Shown: piece by piece, positions 17,913-25,992 of the stretch
How positions within the stretch are numbered: the first letter of the stretch is position 1
Layout: the number at the start of each line of letters is the position of its first letter
From: an uncultured bacterium
Lineage (GTDB): Bacteria; Cyanobacteriota; Vampirovibrionia; Gastranaerophilales; Gastranaerophilaceae
Direction of reading: 5' to 3'
Assembly: GCA_905216055.1 (NCBI GenBank)
Contig: CAJMSH010000003.1
Location: 62,001-126,000, forward strand
Length of the DNA stretch: 64,000 nucleotides
Translations under genes and position numbers: made by a program
Notes under the pieces: generated by a model
Seen by the model: the letters and a program-made list of their open reading frames with translations, nothing else
What the model was told of the DNA's origin: nothing
The model's database searches: none

Positions 17913-19198
17913 AACAATTTAACAGCAGTCCAAAAATCCTTAAACAAACAAGTTATTTTTCTGTCGGTAAAAATACTTTTTATAAATTTATAATATTTTT
18001 CACGTTTTGGCACACTGTCAACAGTTGTAAACATCTCAAAGAAAGAATTTATCTTCTTCGGATAATATCCTAAAAATTCTTCAGCTCTTTCCCCAACGCC
18101 GCTCATCAAATCCTTATAAGTTCTCAAATCTTTAATAACAAACGAATTTTCAAGAGCTTCCTGATAATATGCAAGAGCAGTTTCTGAGTAATCTTGTTTC
18201 CCTAAAGCTATAATTGCTGTTTCACCGGCAAGTTTTCCTGAAATCATAGCAAGGTTTGTACCTTCCCAATGCATATTATTAACAAACATAGCAGCATCAC
18301 CGCAAACCATTACTCCTGCACCAAAAAGTAAAGGGACTTTTTTATACCCGCCCTCAGGGATTAAATGAGCAGAATACTCAAGCAATTCCCCATCTTTTAT
18401 TAACGGCGCAATCTGCGGATGTTTTTTCAACTTATCTAAAAGCTCATAAGGCTTTAACCCCTTATCAATTAATTCGCTTAAAGTTACACCAAGCCCGATA
18501 CTTACAGAATTTTTATTAGTGTAAATAAAGCCTAACCCTAACATTCCAAGCATAGGCCCGCCAAAAATTTCATAAATACAACCCTCATCGTCGTTTACAT
18601 GAAATCTGTCATTAATCTTTTCAGCAGGAAGTTTAATAACCTCTTTAACGCTCAATGCAACATCTTCAGGGCTTAAATCACCTCTAAGGCCAATTTGTTT
18701 TGCAAGCAAAGAGTTAACCCCGTCAGCCAAAACCACAATATCAGAGTAATAATCCTCCAACTCAGTTTTAACACCTTTTACAAAACCGTCTTGAACAATC
18801 AATTCTCTAACAACGGTTTCTTCGACAATAATTACTCCCTCTTTGCGAGCTTCCTCAGCCATCCAGCGGTCAAACTTTGATCTTATAACCGTATAACTTT
18901 CAGGAATTTCAGATTTTTTCTTATAAGAAATGACTGTTCCGTCATCTTCTCCTAAAAGTGCATATTTATGTTCTATATTTTTTCTTTCCAGTGGAGCTGT
19001 TTTTTCAAAATCAGGAAAAATTTCACGAGTAGGCTGAGCATAAATTGCACCGCCAAAAACATTTTTACTTCCCGAAAATTTTCCTCTTTCGATTAAAACA
19101 ACTTTTTTTCCTGCTCTTGCTATTGTAATAGCACAAGAAATTCCGGCAGGTCCGCCGCCTACAACTATAACCTCTGTTTTATTTTCCTCGTTCTCCAT
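17894..19198 (-). CDS. fixC: FixC-type flavoprotein (ETF:quinone oxidoreductase family)
   Basis: A 434-residue FAD-dependent dehydrogenase. The N-terminal dinucleotide-binding motif GGGPAGISCAITIARAGK is followed by an acidic beta-2 end (VVLIERG). A second FAD motif (GVMVCGDAAMFVN) lies around residue 300, and the membrane-associating FixC middle region is present. FixC passes electrons from electron-transferring flavoprotein toward quinone or, in bifurcating FixABCX, from NADH. It overlaps fixX by 19 bases. fixA and fixB are not in this window, so the electron donor must be encoded elsewhere. rsmD lies divergently upstream. Confidence 0.92.
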   Translation of the reverse strand: MENEENKTEVIVVGGGPAGISCAITIARAGKKVVLIERGKFSGSKNVFGGAIYAQPTREIFPDFEKTAPLERKNIEHKYALLGEDDGTVISYKKKSEIPESYTVIRSKFDRWMAEEARKEGVIIVEETVVRELIVQDGFVKGVKTELEDYYSDIVVLADGVNSLLAKQIGLRGDLSPEDVALSVKEVIKLPAEKINDRFHVNDDEGCIYEIFGGPMLGMLGLGFIYTNKNSVSIGLGVTLSELIDKGLKPYELLDKLKKHPQIAPLIKDGELLEYSAHLIPEGGYKKVPLLFGAGVMVCGDAAMFVNNMHWEGTNLAMISGKLAGETAIIALGKQDYSETALAYYQEALENSFVIKDLRTYKDLMSGVGERAEEFLGYYPKKINSFFEMFTTVDSVPKREKYYKFIKSIFTDRKITCLFKDFWTAVKLLWSILK

Positions 19199-19237
19199 AA
19201 GCGCCCCGATAAGCTATATAATTTATACAAACAAAAC

Positions 19238-19266
19238 TATACACCAAATTTTATTCATTGTAAAAT
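19238..19266 (+). promoter_or_regulatory. Promoter for probably leaderless rsmD
   Basis: TATACA (19238-19243), 17 bases, then TAAAAT (19261-19266). The ATG at 19274 follows seven bases after the -10 with no ribosome-binding site, so transcription and translation starts probably coincide. Confidence 0.45.
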
Positions 19267-19273
19267 AGTTAAT

Positions 19274-19789
19274 ATGATAATTACGGCAGGCAAATTTAAA
19301 GGTAAAAAGGTTACAGCACCTGATGAAAATGTAACAAGGCCAACGCTTTCAAAAGTCAGAATGAGTATTTTTAACACTTTACAAGCAATGACAAATTTTG
19401 AAGGAAGTTCTTTTTTAGATATGTTTGCAGGCTCAGGAATTATGGGACTGGAGGCTATATCAAGAGGTTTTTCAAATGTGTATGCAATAGAAAAAAATCC
19501 TAAAGCTTTTCAAGTTATAAAATCAAATTTCAAGAATTTTTCTCCCGCCCCAAAACTTCTAATAGGTGACAGCTTAAAAATAACGCAAAAATTACAAGAC
19601 AAATTTGATGTAATTTATATTGATCCACCTTATTTTTCAGGGATATATGAACAAAGTCTTGATTCAATAAAAGATATCGCCTCAAATATTGTAATCCTTG
19701 AACATGTTACAGATGTTGATTTCTCAGGATTTGAATTAATCAAACAAAAAAAATACGGCGACAAATTTATAACATTTTTGAGAAAATAA
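19274..19789 (+). CDS. rsmD: 16S rRNA (guanine966-N2)-methyltransferase
   Basis: A 171-residue SAM-dependent methyltransferase of the RsmD family, which methylates G966 of 16S rRNA during 30S assembly. It shows the N-terminal ITAGKFKGKKV and RPTLSKVRMSIFN signatures, the SAM-binding LDMFAGSGIMGLEAISRG segment, the acidic end of beta-2 (AIEKN) and the catalytic DPPY motif (YIDPPYF). Length is normal. A bidirectional terminator separates it from the convergent HU gene. The start appears leaderless. Confidence 0.94.
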   Translation: MIITAGKFKGKKVTAPDENVTRPTLSKVRMSIFNTLQAMTNFEGSSFLDMFAGSGIMGLEAISRGFSNVYAIEKNPKAFQVIKSNFKNFSPAPKLLIGDSLKITQKLQDKFDVIYIDPPYFSGIYEQSLDSIKDIASNIVILEHVTDVDFSGFELIKQKKYGDKFITFLRK

Positions 19790-19799
19790 AATATATAAA

Positions 19800-19832
19800 A
19801 AACAGAGCCTGCAAAATCAGACTCTGTCTTTT
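19800..19832. terminator. Bidirectional terminator between rsmD and the HU gene
   Basis: ACAGAG (19802-19807) pairs with CTCTGT (19822-19827), with an inner CTG/CAG pairing. A-rich sequence on the left gives a TTTTTT tract for leftward transcripts; a weaker T-run lies on the right. Confidence 0.7.
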
Positions 19833-19852
19833 AAACCTTTGCTATTCAAAAA

Positions 19853-20125
19853 CTATTTAACAAGTTCTTTGAATTTTTTACCAGCTGAGAAAGCAGGAAC
19901 TGTTTTAGCAGCGATTTTCAAAGGAGCACCAGTTTGTGGGTTTCTACCAGTTCTAGCAGCTCTTTTGCGTGGTTCGAATGTACCAAAACCAACTAATGTA
20001 ACTTTTTTACCTTTTGAAACAGTTTTTTCAATAGTTTCTAATGTAGCTGCAATAATATCAGCTGTAGCTTTTTGAGAAACTTTTGCTTTCTTAGATACTT
20101 CTTTTACTAATTCTTCTTTGTTCAT
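19853..20125 (-). CDS. hup: HU family DNA-binding protein
   Basis: A 90-residue histone-like protein that bends and compacts DNA. It has the typical N-terminus MNKEELVKEV, the FGTFEPRKRAARTGRNPQTG beta-arm region and the C-terminal VPAFSAGKKFKELV. The open frame extends upstream to 20197, but the ATG at 20125 has a strong AGGAGGT ribosome-binding site and matches the family start. It is flanked by a good promoter (20203-20230) and a terminator (19800-19832), making a single-gene unit. Such genes are usually highly expressed, which the strong ribosome-binding site supports. Confidence 0.96.
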   Translation of the reverse strand: MNKEELVKEVSKKAKVSQKATADIIAATLETIEKTVSKGKKVTLVGFGTFEPRKRAARTGRNPQTGAPLKIAAKTVPAFSAGKKFKELVK

Positions 20126-20202
20126 TATGAACCTCCTTTTACCTTGTGCATACAGCAATGAAACCATTCTCTCTCCGCATGCTCTTTTTATCGACAAGAT
20201 TA

Positions 20203-20230
20203 ATTATAGCATTTTATTTCAATTTGGCAA
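20203..20230 (-). promoter_or_regulatory. Promoter of the HU gene
   Basis: On the minus strand TTGCCA (complement of 20225-20230) is followed after 16 bases by a perfect TATAAT (complement of 20203-20208). The leader to the ATG at 20125 is about 70 bases and carries an AGGAGGT site. Confidence 0.65.
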
Positions 20231-20248
20231 GTGTTTTTCAAAAAAAGA

Positions 20249-20280
20249 CAGGATATATCTTAGTCTATATCCTGCTTTTT
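20249..20280. terminator. Bidirectional terminator upstream of hup / after the SpoIID gene
   Basis: CAGGATATA (20249-20257) pairs with TATATCCTG (20266-20274), with an A-run on the left (20241-20246) and T residues on the right (20276-20280). It separates the hup promoter from the minus-strand SpoIID gene upstream. Confidence 0.65.
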
Positions 20281-20325
20281 AAGTAATTCATTATCTTAAA
20301 ACTCTCTCATAGAGAGATTCTCAAT

Positions 20326-21198
20326 TTAATTATAAGATTTCGGATCAACTCTTGCAAATTTTACATCTTTATAAAAATATTGCAAAATCTGATATGCATT
20401 ATACCCTTGTTTAGCTAAATTATTAGCACCATGTTGAGACATTCCGACGCCATGCCCGTTTTTCTTAATATTATCGTCAAAAGAAGGGACAGAGCGTAAA
20501 TATGGCAAATTAGCACCCCATCCGCCAGCTGTTGTCTGTCCGCCCGCGGATGCTGAATAATAAGCTGTTATAACTTTCATATTATAAGTTAAGACAATCC
20601 CTTTTGTTTGATCAACAGCATAATTCGTTCCTGCAGTTTCTTTTGATGCACCGCCGTATGCCTGATCTTCAGGAGTATCTTTTAAATCATAACCGTATCT
20701 TGCACGTTTGCCAAGATTTGCCAATGCATAACTTCTTGCTGCAATTGCCTGAGCTTTATGAGCTTCTAATTCCCAGCTTGAAGGCATTTCTGACGGAACT
20801 ACCCCTTTTATATAATCTTCTAAAGGGACATTATTTATAACGGTTAATTTACCGTTTTTATTTTGTATCATTATAATTCCGCGGTACCATTTGCTTTTAG
20901 CACTGACAAAGCCCGGAGAAGTCGTTTTTATAACAATATTATCAGAATTTATTTTATAAAAAGTTCCGTTATATCTGATTGCCATAAGATTATGATAAGG
21001 TTTAATCTCATAACCCTTCATAGCCTCCAAATCACAAACACTATGGTTTGTATTGGCATCTATTATAACACCTTTAACAGATGTTCCGATTCCTGCAGAT
21101 TCAACAGCAGTTTGAAGCCCAATCTTTATCGCAAAACAAGGATTTGCAAAAAATTGAGTTAAAAACAAAATTGAAAATGTTAAAAAAATCTTCTTCAC
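20326..21198 (-). CDS. SpoIID/LytB-domain exported protein, internally shortened
   Basis: A 290-residue protein with a signal peptide (FLTFSILFLTQFFANPCFA) and a SpoIID/LytB fold. SpoIID is a lytic transglycosylase acting on denuded peptidoglycan. Family motifs present are PLEDYIKGVVPSEMP (with Glu137 at the position of the catalytic glutamate), KAQAIAARSYAL, the SASAGGQT segment and the C-terminal GHGVGMSQHGANNLA. The stretch that normally lies between LRSVPS and HGVGMSQ (roughly 80-100 residues in typical members) is reduced to a few residues. Without a spore this family usually acts in septal or envelope wall remodelling. Confidence 0.88.
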   Translation of the reverse strand: MKKIFLTFSILFLTQFFANPCFAIKIGLQTAVESAGIGTSVKGVIIDANTNHSVCDLEAMKGYEIKPYHNLMAIRYNGTFYKINSDNIVIKTTSPGFVSAKSKWYRGIIMIQNKNGKLTVINNVPLEDYIKGVVPSEMPSSWELEAHKAQAIAARSYALANLGKRARYGYDLKDTPEDQAYGGASKETAGTNYAVDQTKGIVLTYNMKVITAYYSASAGGQTTAGGWGANLPYLRSVPSFDDNIKKNGHGVGMSQHGANNLAKQGYNAYQILQYFYKDVKFARVDPKSYN

Positions 21199-21233
21199 AT
21201 AATTAATTATAACACATTAGTTGAAAAAAGGTA

Positions 21234-21899
21234 TTAGGCCATGCGATTGATTTTTTCTTGAGAAAGTTTTTTATTTGCGTTCACATCTTTTGTTTTAATT
21301 CCAAGATTTGCTTTAACTCTTTTTGACATACCTTCACCAATATGTTGACCTGCAGCATAAGAACTCATTGATGCGGTTACAAATACAAGTCCTTTTATAA
21401 CTGTACCAGCTGTTCCCTTAAGATTATTTTTTTCCAAATATTCAAATACAGGTTTTAAATATTTATTTTTTGCTGCTTTTGCAAGCTTATCTTTACAAGT
21501 TTTTGAATTTATTGCTTTATCATAATGCTGTTTAATAAATCCTTCTCCAGCAAACATAGCAGATAAAGCACCAACTTCTGTTATACCTGTTCCAACCTTA
21601 TCATCTGACATTCCTGTTTTTATAACACTTGATACGCAGATTAAAGGGTTAACATTATCAGCTGCAAATTTTACGGCTTTCCCTGCATATTTAAAAGCTT
21701 TATTATCTTGTGCAAGGCTTGAACATCCTGAAAGAACACTTCTTGCAGCACCCGAAAATATACTGTTTCCTTTTGCTGCATCCTCAACCAAACCTGCAGC
21801 TTGTCCAATAGCAACAGTACTTCTACCGACTTCTCCATGTTGAGTTTTGTCGACATTTTTAACTGCAAAATAACTTGTTGCAATTGGACTATAAGACAT
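21234..21899 (-). CDS. Hypothetical protein with Ala/Gly-rich helices (221 aa)
   Basis: I do not recognise this family. The chain begins MSYSPIATSYFAVKNVDKT and has several Ala/Gly-rich moderately hydrophobic segments (about 80-115 and 160-190) that could be membrane-active or tightly packed helices, then a basic C-terminus. There is no classical signal peptide. An AGGTGG ribosome-binding site precedes the start. It is transcribed toward the SpoIID gene with a 35-base gap, so the two may be cotranscribed. It is similar in style, not clearly in sequence, to the protein at 61162-61680. Probably lineage-specific. Confidence 0.65.
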   Translation of the reverse strand: MSYSPIATSYFAVKNVDKTQHGEVGRSTVAIGQAAGLVEDAAKGNSIFSGAARSVLSGCSSLAQDNKAFKYAGKAVKFAADNVNPLICVSSVIKTGMSDDKVGTGITEVGALSAMFAGEGFIKQHYDKAINSKTCKDKLAKAAKNKYLKPVFEYLEKNNLKGTAGTVIKGLVFVTASMSSYAAGQHIGEGMSKRVKANLGIKTKDVNANKKLSQEKINRMA

Positions 21900-21977
21900 T
21901 TTTCCACCTATTGAAAACTACACTACATCTATATAAAAAAATTTGTTACACTAAAATTGACAAATCCTTCAAAAAAT

Positions 21978-21989
21978 TTACAATTGTAA
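21978..21989. repeat. 12-bp palindrome upstream of the 221-aa gene
   Basis: TTACAATTGTAA is a perfect palindrome, about 80 bases upstream of the minus-strand start at 21899. A related inverted repeat (AACAATTGTT, 37212-37221) lies upstream of another minus-strand gene. It may be a protein-binding site; this is inference only. Confidence 0.3.
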
Positions 21990-22028
21990 CAAAAAAAATG
22001 AACCAAACCTGTTTATAAAATCGTTGTA

Positions 22029-22056
22029 TTGATAATAGTAAAAAAACTGTTATAAT
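22029..22056 (+). promoter_or_regulatory. Promoter for a probably leaderless exported-protein gene
   Basis: TTGATA (22029-22034), 16 bases, then consensus TATAAT (22051-22056). The ATG at 22064 lies seven bases after the -10 and there is no ribosome-binding site, which predicts a leaderless mRNA. Confidence 0.55.
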
Positions 22057-22063
22057 AAATATT

Positions 22064-22648
22064 ATGAAAAAATTTCTGATAGTTTTAGCACTACTTTTAA
22101 TACCAACATATATTCAGGCGGCGGAACTTCCAAATGTTCAATTAAAGCTCAGAGATTATCACGGGATTATAATTCCTGAAGGGACATTTATTCCGGTTAT
22201 GAACACTCAGGAAATTTCAACCCAAAGCTGCGATGAAGGTTATAAAGTTAAATTTATATGTACAAATGATTTGTATATTCACGAAACTAATATAATTCCT
22301 AAAGATACAGTTTTTTACGGCTACATCGAAAAAATTAATGCTCCGATAATAGGAACAAATGCCGCAATGAAAATCAGAATTACAAAAATGGTTTATACAG
22401 ACGGATATGAAATACCTTTAAGAGGTTATTTATACACCTCAAACGACAATATATTCGGCGGAGAGCTTTCAGAACCGGCAAAATATATAAGAATGGCACA
22501 AAGACAACAAAAAGTAAAAAAAACAACACTACAAGTTCGCGCCTCTTATGAAAGAAAAATGGGAACTCATACAACAATAGCCCCAGGTTCAAATGAACTG
22601 ATTATAATCACATCACCTGTATGGGTAACTCATACCTTAACAAATTGA
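22064..22648 (+). CDS. Exported protein, tandem relative of the next gene
   Basis: A 194-residue protein with a signal peptide (FLIVLALLLIPTYIQA). The mature part is predicted to be mostly beta: IPEGTFIPVMNTQEIST, then IIPKDTVFYGYIEKI and MKIRITKMVYTDGYEIPLRG. The same succession of elements is found in the next gene (VPAGQKVPVVVTTPI, APAGSSVTGTAIEV, LLLRFTQI), so the two appear to be diverged tandem copies. The layout of a Gly-Thr start, a Pro-x-Gly-Ser turn and a final strand loosely recalls the VirB10/TrbI C-terminal barrel, but no motif proves this. It lies upstream of the tonB-exbBDD cluster. Confidence 0.7.
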   Translation: MKKFLIVLALLLIPTYIQAAELPNVQLKLRDYHGIIIPEGTFIPVMNTQEISTQSCDEGYKVKFICTNDLYIHETNIIPKDTVFYGYIEKINAPIIGTNAAMKIRITKMVYTDGYEIPLRGYLYTSNDNIFGGELSEPAKYIRMAQRQQKVKKTTLQVRASYERKMGTHTTIAPGSNELIIITSPVWVTHTLTN

Positions 22649-22673
22649 CTTAAAATTAATTGTGAAATAAAAT
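22645..22673 (+). promoter_or_regulatory. Promoter overlapping the end of the previous gene
   Basis: TTGACT (22645-22650) overlaps the stop codon of the previous gene and is followed after 17 bases by TAAAAT (22668-22673). A TATAAT at 22676-22681 is also present. The next gene, at 22703, has a GAAAGGG ribosome-binding site. Confidence 0.5.
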
Positions 22674-22702
22674 GTTATAATAAATAAAACGAAAGGGATT
22701 TT

Positions 22703-23446
22703 ATGAGCAGAAAATACGGATTAATTTTAACCGCAATAATTTTATCGGCAGGAATTGCAAATGCAGCTCCAAATTATAGCACACAACAACATACACCTGC
22801 CCCTTCATTCCAACAAAATTACTATCCGACACAAACTTTGAGCGGAAATCAAACCCTTAAAGGGAGCGTTGTTACAGTACCTGCAGGACAAAAAGTTCCT
22901 GTTGTAGTAACAACTCCAATAAATTCTGCAAATATGACAACAGGTCAAAGCGTAACAGTGGCTTTAGGTTCTGATTTTTATTATAACGGAAATCTTATTG
23001 CCCCTGCAGGCAGCTCAGTTACAGGTACAGCAATTGAAGTTTCAAAAGCAAAACACGGAAGTATGAACGGTAAACTTCTTTTAAGATTTACCCAAATAAC
23101 AACCCCTTACGGCTTGCAAATTCCAATTTCAGCAGTTGTTAAAACCACCGATAACACAGGCGTTTTAATAGGCGGCACAAAATTGGATGTTGCAAAAGAC
23201 TATGGTAAAGATCTTGCAGTAGGCGCAGGCGCCGGAGCATTAGCAGGCGTAATAATTTCACCTCTTGCAGGCGGAGATATCGGCAAAGGTACTGCTCTTG
23301 CAACAGCAGTAGGTGCAGGAGGCGGACTTGTTAAATCAATTTGGGATAAAGGTAATGACGTAGAAATCCCTGCAAATTCAGCAATTGAACTTGTACTTAC
23401 CCAACCGATTACCGTTAATCCCGCAATGTTTAATAACAATTATTAG
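22703..23446 (+). CDS. Exported beta-rich protein with a Gly-rich C-terminal segment
   Basis: A 247-residue protein with a signal peptide (YGLILTAIILSAGIANA), a Gln/Pro/Tyr-rich spacer (about 22-45), a beta-rich domain (50-150) resembling the previous gene product, and then a Gly/Ala-rich hydrophobic segment (AVGAGAGALAGVIIS and ATAVGAGGGLV) of the kind seen in glycine-zipper membrane proteins. The end is a strand (IELVLTQPITV). It is probably an envelope protein. It has its own promoter but lies directly before tonB, so a role in the same envelope function is possible. No known family was recognised with confidence. Confidence 0.68.
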   Translation: MSRKYGLILTAIILSAGIANAAPNYSTQQHTPAPSFQQNYYPTQTLSGNQTLKGSVVTVPAGQKVPVVVTTPINSANMTTGQSVTVALGSDFYYNGNLIAPAGSSVTGTAIEVSKAKHGSMNGKLLLRFTQITTPYGLQIPISAVVKTTDNTGVLIGGTKLDVAKDYGKDLAVGAGAGALAGVIISPLAGGDIGKGTALATAVGAGGGLVKSIWDKGNDVEIPANSAIELVLTQPITVNPAMFNNNY

Positions 23447-23456
23447 AAAATCGGGT

Positions 23457-23490
23457 AATAATTTTATTTTTGTTTTAAAATAAAATTATT
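23457..23490. repeat. AT-only 14-bp inverted repeat
   Basis: AATAATTTTATTTT (23457-23470) and its exact complement (23477-23490) flank a six-base loop, between the exported-protein gene and tonB. No T-run follows, so it is a poor intrinsic terminator; it may protect a 3' end. Confidence 0.45.
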
Positions 23491-23525
23491 GCATAAGAAA
23501 AACAGATATTGGGGAAAATAAAATA

Positions 23526-24728
23526 ATGTCCTTAATAGGAAAATATACCGAAAATTTTATAGAAGAAGATGAGCAAAATCAAAACACAGGTTACACAACA
23601 CCTGCTGTACTAAAAGATGATGATGAAGCAATCAGTCTGAAAAAATCAATGCTTATTTCAGCAATATTGCACCCTACAGCAATTGGTGTGTGGGCTTTGG
23701 TAGTTTTAATTCTTTCACTTATGGGAATTACGTTCAAAATTTTTGAAAAACCGAAACCCAAAGTAAATGACATAGAGTTTGTACTTGTTGATAAAGAGGA
23801 AACTCCAATCAACCCGAAAACTCCATACAGAGCGGATATAAATTCCAGAGCAGGCGGTCATCATGATCCTAAAAGAAAGGTTTCTATGCCATCTCCTGCA
23901 CCGGGTGCTCAAAAACAAGCAGCTTCAGCACCAGCTAAAAAGCCTGCACCTGCACCTAAAACAATTCAAAATCCGCTTCAAAAAATAGTTAAACAAGTTA
24001 CTCAACAGGTTCAACAAGCACCTGCACCTAAAAAGACTGTAAAAACAGCTCAACAACCGGCACCGGGGCCTAAAAAACCTGTTGCAGCAAAACCTGCACC
24101 ACCGACGGCAAGACCTTCTTTAAAACCGCCAACAACACCAAGAACTGTTGCAAGACCTTCAAGTCCGTTTGCGGTACCTGTACCTAAAGGCGGGACAGGA
24201 TCAGGAAGATATACAACAGGACCTATTAGCGGTTCAGGAAGCTCCTCTAAAGGCGGAGGTGGCGGAGGATCACATTCTGCAGGAAGAGGTTCAGGCGCAC
24301 CGGCACCATCACTTGCTCCAACAGGAGGATCTGGAAGCAGACTCGCTAAAGGCGGTGGCGGAGGAACAGGCGGCTATGGAAATCCGGGGCCTGGAAATCC
24401 AAACGGAAGACCCGGTATCGATGCAATTAGAGAACCTGATTTCGGACCTTATATGAGAGAATTGCAAAGACGTATAAAAATGAATTGGGATCCTCCAAAA
24501 GGAAACGAAAGCAAACGTGTAGTATTATTGTTCAAGATTGCAAAAGACGGAAGATTACTTTCCTGCAGCGTATTCAAATCTTCAGGACTTCCGGGAGCTG
24601 ACAAAGCAGCAATCAATGCAGTTCAGGCAACAGCACCGTTCAGACCGCTGCCTGCCGAATTCAAAGGTTCAAGTATTGATATTCAATTCACGTTTGACTA
24701 CAACGTATTTGGAGCATCAGGATATTAA
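23526..24728 (+). CDS. tonB: TonB/TolA-family energy transducer
   Basis: A 400-residue TonB-family protein. A cytoplasmic N-terminus is followed by one TM helix (about 48-68), a short periplasmic region with the FVLVDKE segment, a long Pro/Ala/Lys-rich then Gly/Ser-rich linker (about 110-300), and the C-terminal domain (LQRRIKMNWDPPKGNESKR, then LLFKIAKDGRLLSC) that contacts outer-membrane partners. The next genes encode ExbB and two ExbD proteins, completing a proton-motive energiser. A TolA-like role cannot be excluded because no receptor gene is adjacent. An unusually long cytoplasmic leader of about 45 residues precedes the TM helix. Confidence 0.9.
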   Translation: MSLIGKYTENFIEEDEQNQNTGYTTPAVLKDDDEAISLKKSMLISAILHPTAIGVWALVVLILSLMGITFKIFEKPKPKVNDIEFVLVDKEETPINPKTPYRADINSRAGGHHDPKRKVSMPSPAPGAQKQAASAPAKKPAPAPKTIQNPLQKIVKQVTQQVQQAPAPKKTVKTAQQPAPGPKKPVAAKPAPPTARPSLKPPTTPRTVARPSSPFAVPVPKGGTGSGRYTTGPISGSGSSSKGGGGGGSHSAGRGSGAPAPSLAPTGGSGSRLAKGGGGGTGGYGNPGPGNPNGRPGIDAIREPDFGPYMRELQRRIKMNWDPPKGNESKRVVLLFKIAKDGRLLSCSVFKSSGLPGADKAAINAVQATAPFRPLPAEFKGSSIDIQFTFDYNVFGASGY

Positions 24729-24770
24729 TAAAAATCGTAAATTATTGTTATAAAAAGAGGATAAAAAACT

Positions 24771-25421
24771 ATGGAACTATTGTTAAATTCAATCAAAATG
24801 GACTGGCCAGTATTGTTACCGATTTTAGTTTGTTCAATATTGGTAGTAGGCGTTGTAATCAACAGATTTTCTTTTTACAAAAAAAATAAAAGAGATGTTG
24901 TATTATTCATTCCAAGATTACAAAAAGAACTTGTAAAAAACAATCTTGACGGAGCTCAAAATCTTGCTGTACAATGCGGCGGGGTAATCGGTGAAGTAAC
25001 AGAAGAAGCTGTAAGAATATTCTCTGAACAAAGAAACGGATTTTCTCGTTCATTTGATATTGCAGCATCACTTGCTTCAAGAAAATTAGAAAGCCATTTG
25101 ACAATTCTTGGTACAATCGGCGGTGTTGCACCATTCTTAGGGTTGTTCGGTACAGTTGTAAGAATTCTTTTTACATTCCAAGACTTAGCAGCTCAAGGTA
25201 ACCAATCAGCAGCAGTTGCATCAGGTATTGCATCAGCATTGATTGCTACTGCATTTGGTTTGGGAGTTGCAATCGTTGCGGTTATCTTCTATAACTCTTT
25301 CCAATCTATCGTTAAACGTTATGAAGATGACTTCCAATTAATCAAATTGTTATTCTTAAGCTTTGTTGACTCTAACGATGAATCAACTACACCTTCAAAT
25401 GCAAACATATCATTATCATAA
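24771..25421 (+). CDS. exbB: ExbB/TolQ family proton channel subunit
   Basis: A 216-residue inner-membrane protein of the MotA/TolQ/ExbB family. Three hydrophobic segments are visible (about 13-30, 118-140 and 155-180). The conserved stretch LESHLTILGTIGGVAPFLGLFGTV leads into TM2, followed by the SGIASALIATAFGLGVAI segment of TM3 that carries the channel Thr. With ExbD it couples proton flow to movement of the TonB-like protein encoded 42 bases upstream. It stands second in the tonB-exbB-exbD-exbD cluster. Confidence 0.94.
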   Translation: MELLLNSIKMDWPVLLPILVCSILVVGVVINRFSFYKKNKRDVVLFIPRLQKELVKNNLDGAQNLAVQCGGVIGEVTEEAVRIFSEQRNGFSRSFDIAASLASRKLESHLTILGTIGGVAPFLGLFGTVVRILFTFQDLAAQGNQSAAVASGIASALIATAFGLGVAIVAVIFYNSFQSIVKRYEDDFQLIKLLFLSFVDSNDESTTPSNANISLS

Positions 25422-25506
25422 TGACGTTACCAAGCATAAAAAAGAAAGGAAATTACGAAAATTTATAAAATAAAATTTATAAATAATCGTGAGGAATATT
25501 ACAAAA

Positions 25507-25962
25507 ATGTCAATGAAAACTAACAAGGGCAAAGAAGCTCTATTTACAGAAATCAATATAACACCTTTAACAGATATTTTTCTTGTACTGTTAATCATAA
25601 TGATGGTTGTAGCACCAACTTTCCAGTCCAATGACAGTTCCATTACAATGCCTGAGATTAACAGCGGGATTTCTATTGAGCAAAAAAATGCCACTGTATC
25701 AGTAACAAAAGATGGCAAAATGTACCTTAACGGTACGCCTGTAAGCGAAGAAAATTTGACAAATGAATTGGTAACTTTAAAATTTCAACTTGAAAAACCT
25801 GAACTTGTTGTAAAAGCAGATGAAAAAGTTAAGAGCGCGAAAATAATGGAAATTATGAATTCCGCTCAAGATGCAGAATACAAAAAGTTAATTGTAGCAG
25901 GCGAACCTTTGAGTAAAAAAGAACAAAAAGACCTAGAAAAAGGCAAAAATATAAAAGGTTAA
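25507..25962 (+). CDS. exbD: ExbD/TolR family protein, copy 1
   Basis: A 151-residue ExbD with one TM helix near the N-terminus (about 22-42) and a periplasmic domain. The essential Asp in the TM entry is kept (NITPLTDIFLVLLIIMMV). The open frame can begin at a GTG (25489), but that codon overlaps the GAGG ribosome-binding site, so the ATG at 25507 is chosen. It lies between exbB and a second exbD. The TM-encoding DNA is nearly identical to that of copy 2, while the periplasmic parts have diverged. The C-terminal tail is rich in Lys. Confidence 0.92.
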   Translation: MSMKTNKGKEALFTEINITPLTDIFLVLLIIMMVVAPTFQSNDSSITMPEINSGISIEQKNATVSVTKDGKMYLNGTPVSEENLTNELVTLKFQLEKPELVVKADEKVKSAKIMEIMNSAQDAEYKKLIVAGEPLSKKEQKDLEKGKNIKG

Positions 25963-25992
25963 AACATCACCTTATTCAAAATCGGAGAAATT

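Noticed and set aside
20302..20316. CTCTCT-CAT-AGAGAG hairpin after the SpoIID gene considered as terminator
   Set aside because: No adjacent T-tract; the hairpin at 20249-20280 is better placed.
23880..24420. Pro/Gly-rich repeats in the tonB gene considered as a DNA repeat array
   Set aside because: They reflect amino-acid composition of the periplasmic linker; the DNA units are irregular and there are no spacers, so it is not a CRISPR or satellite.
24148..24456. 102-residue frame in another phase of the tonB linker
   Set aside because: It results from the Gly/Pro-rich repeats of the linker read in another frame.
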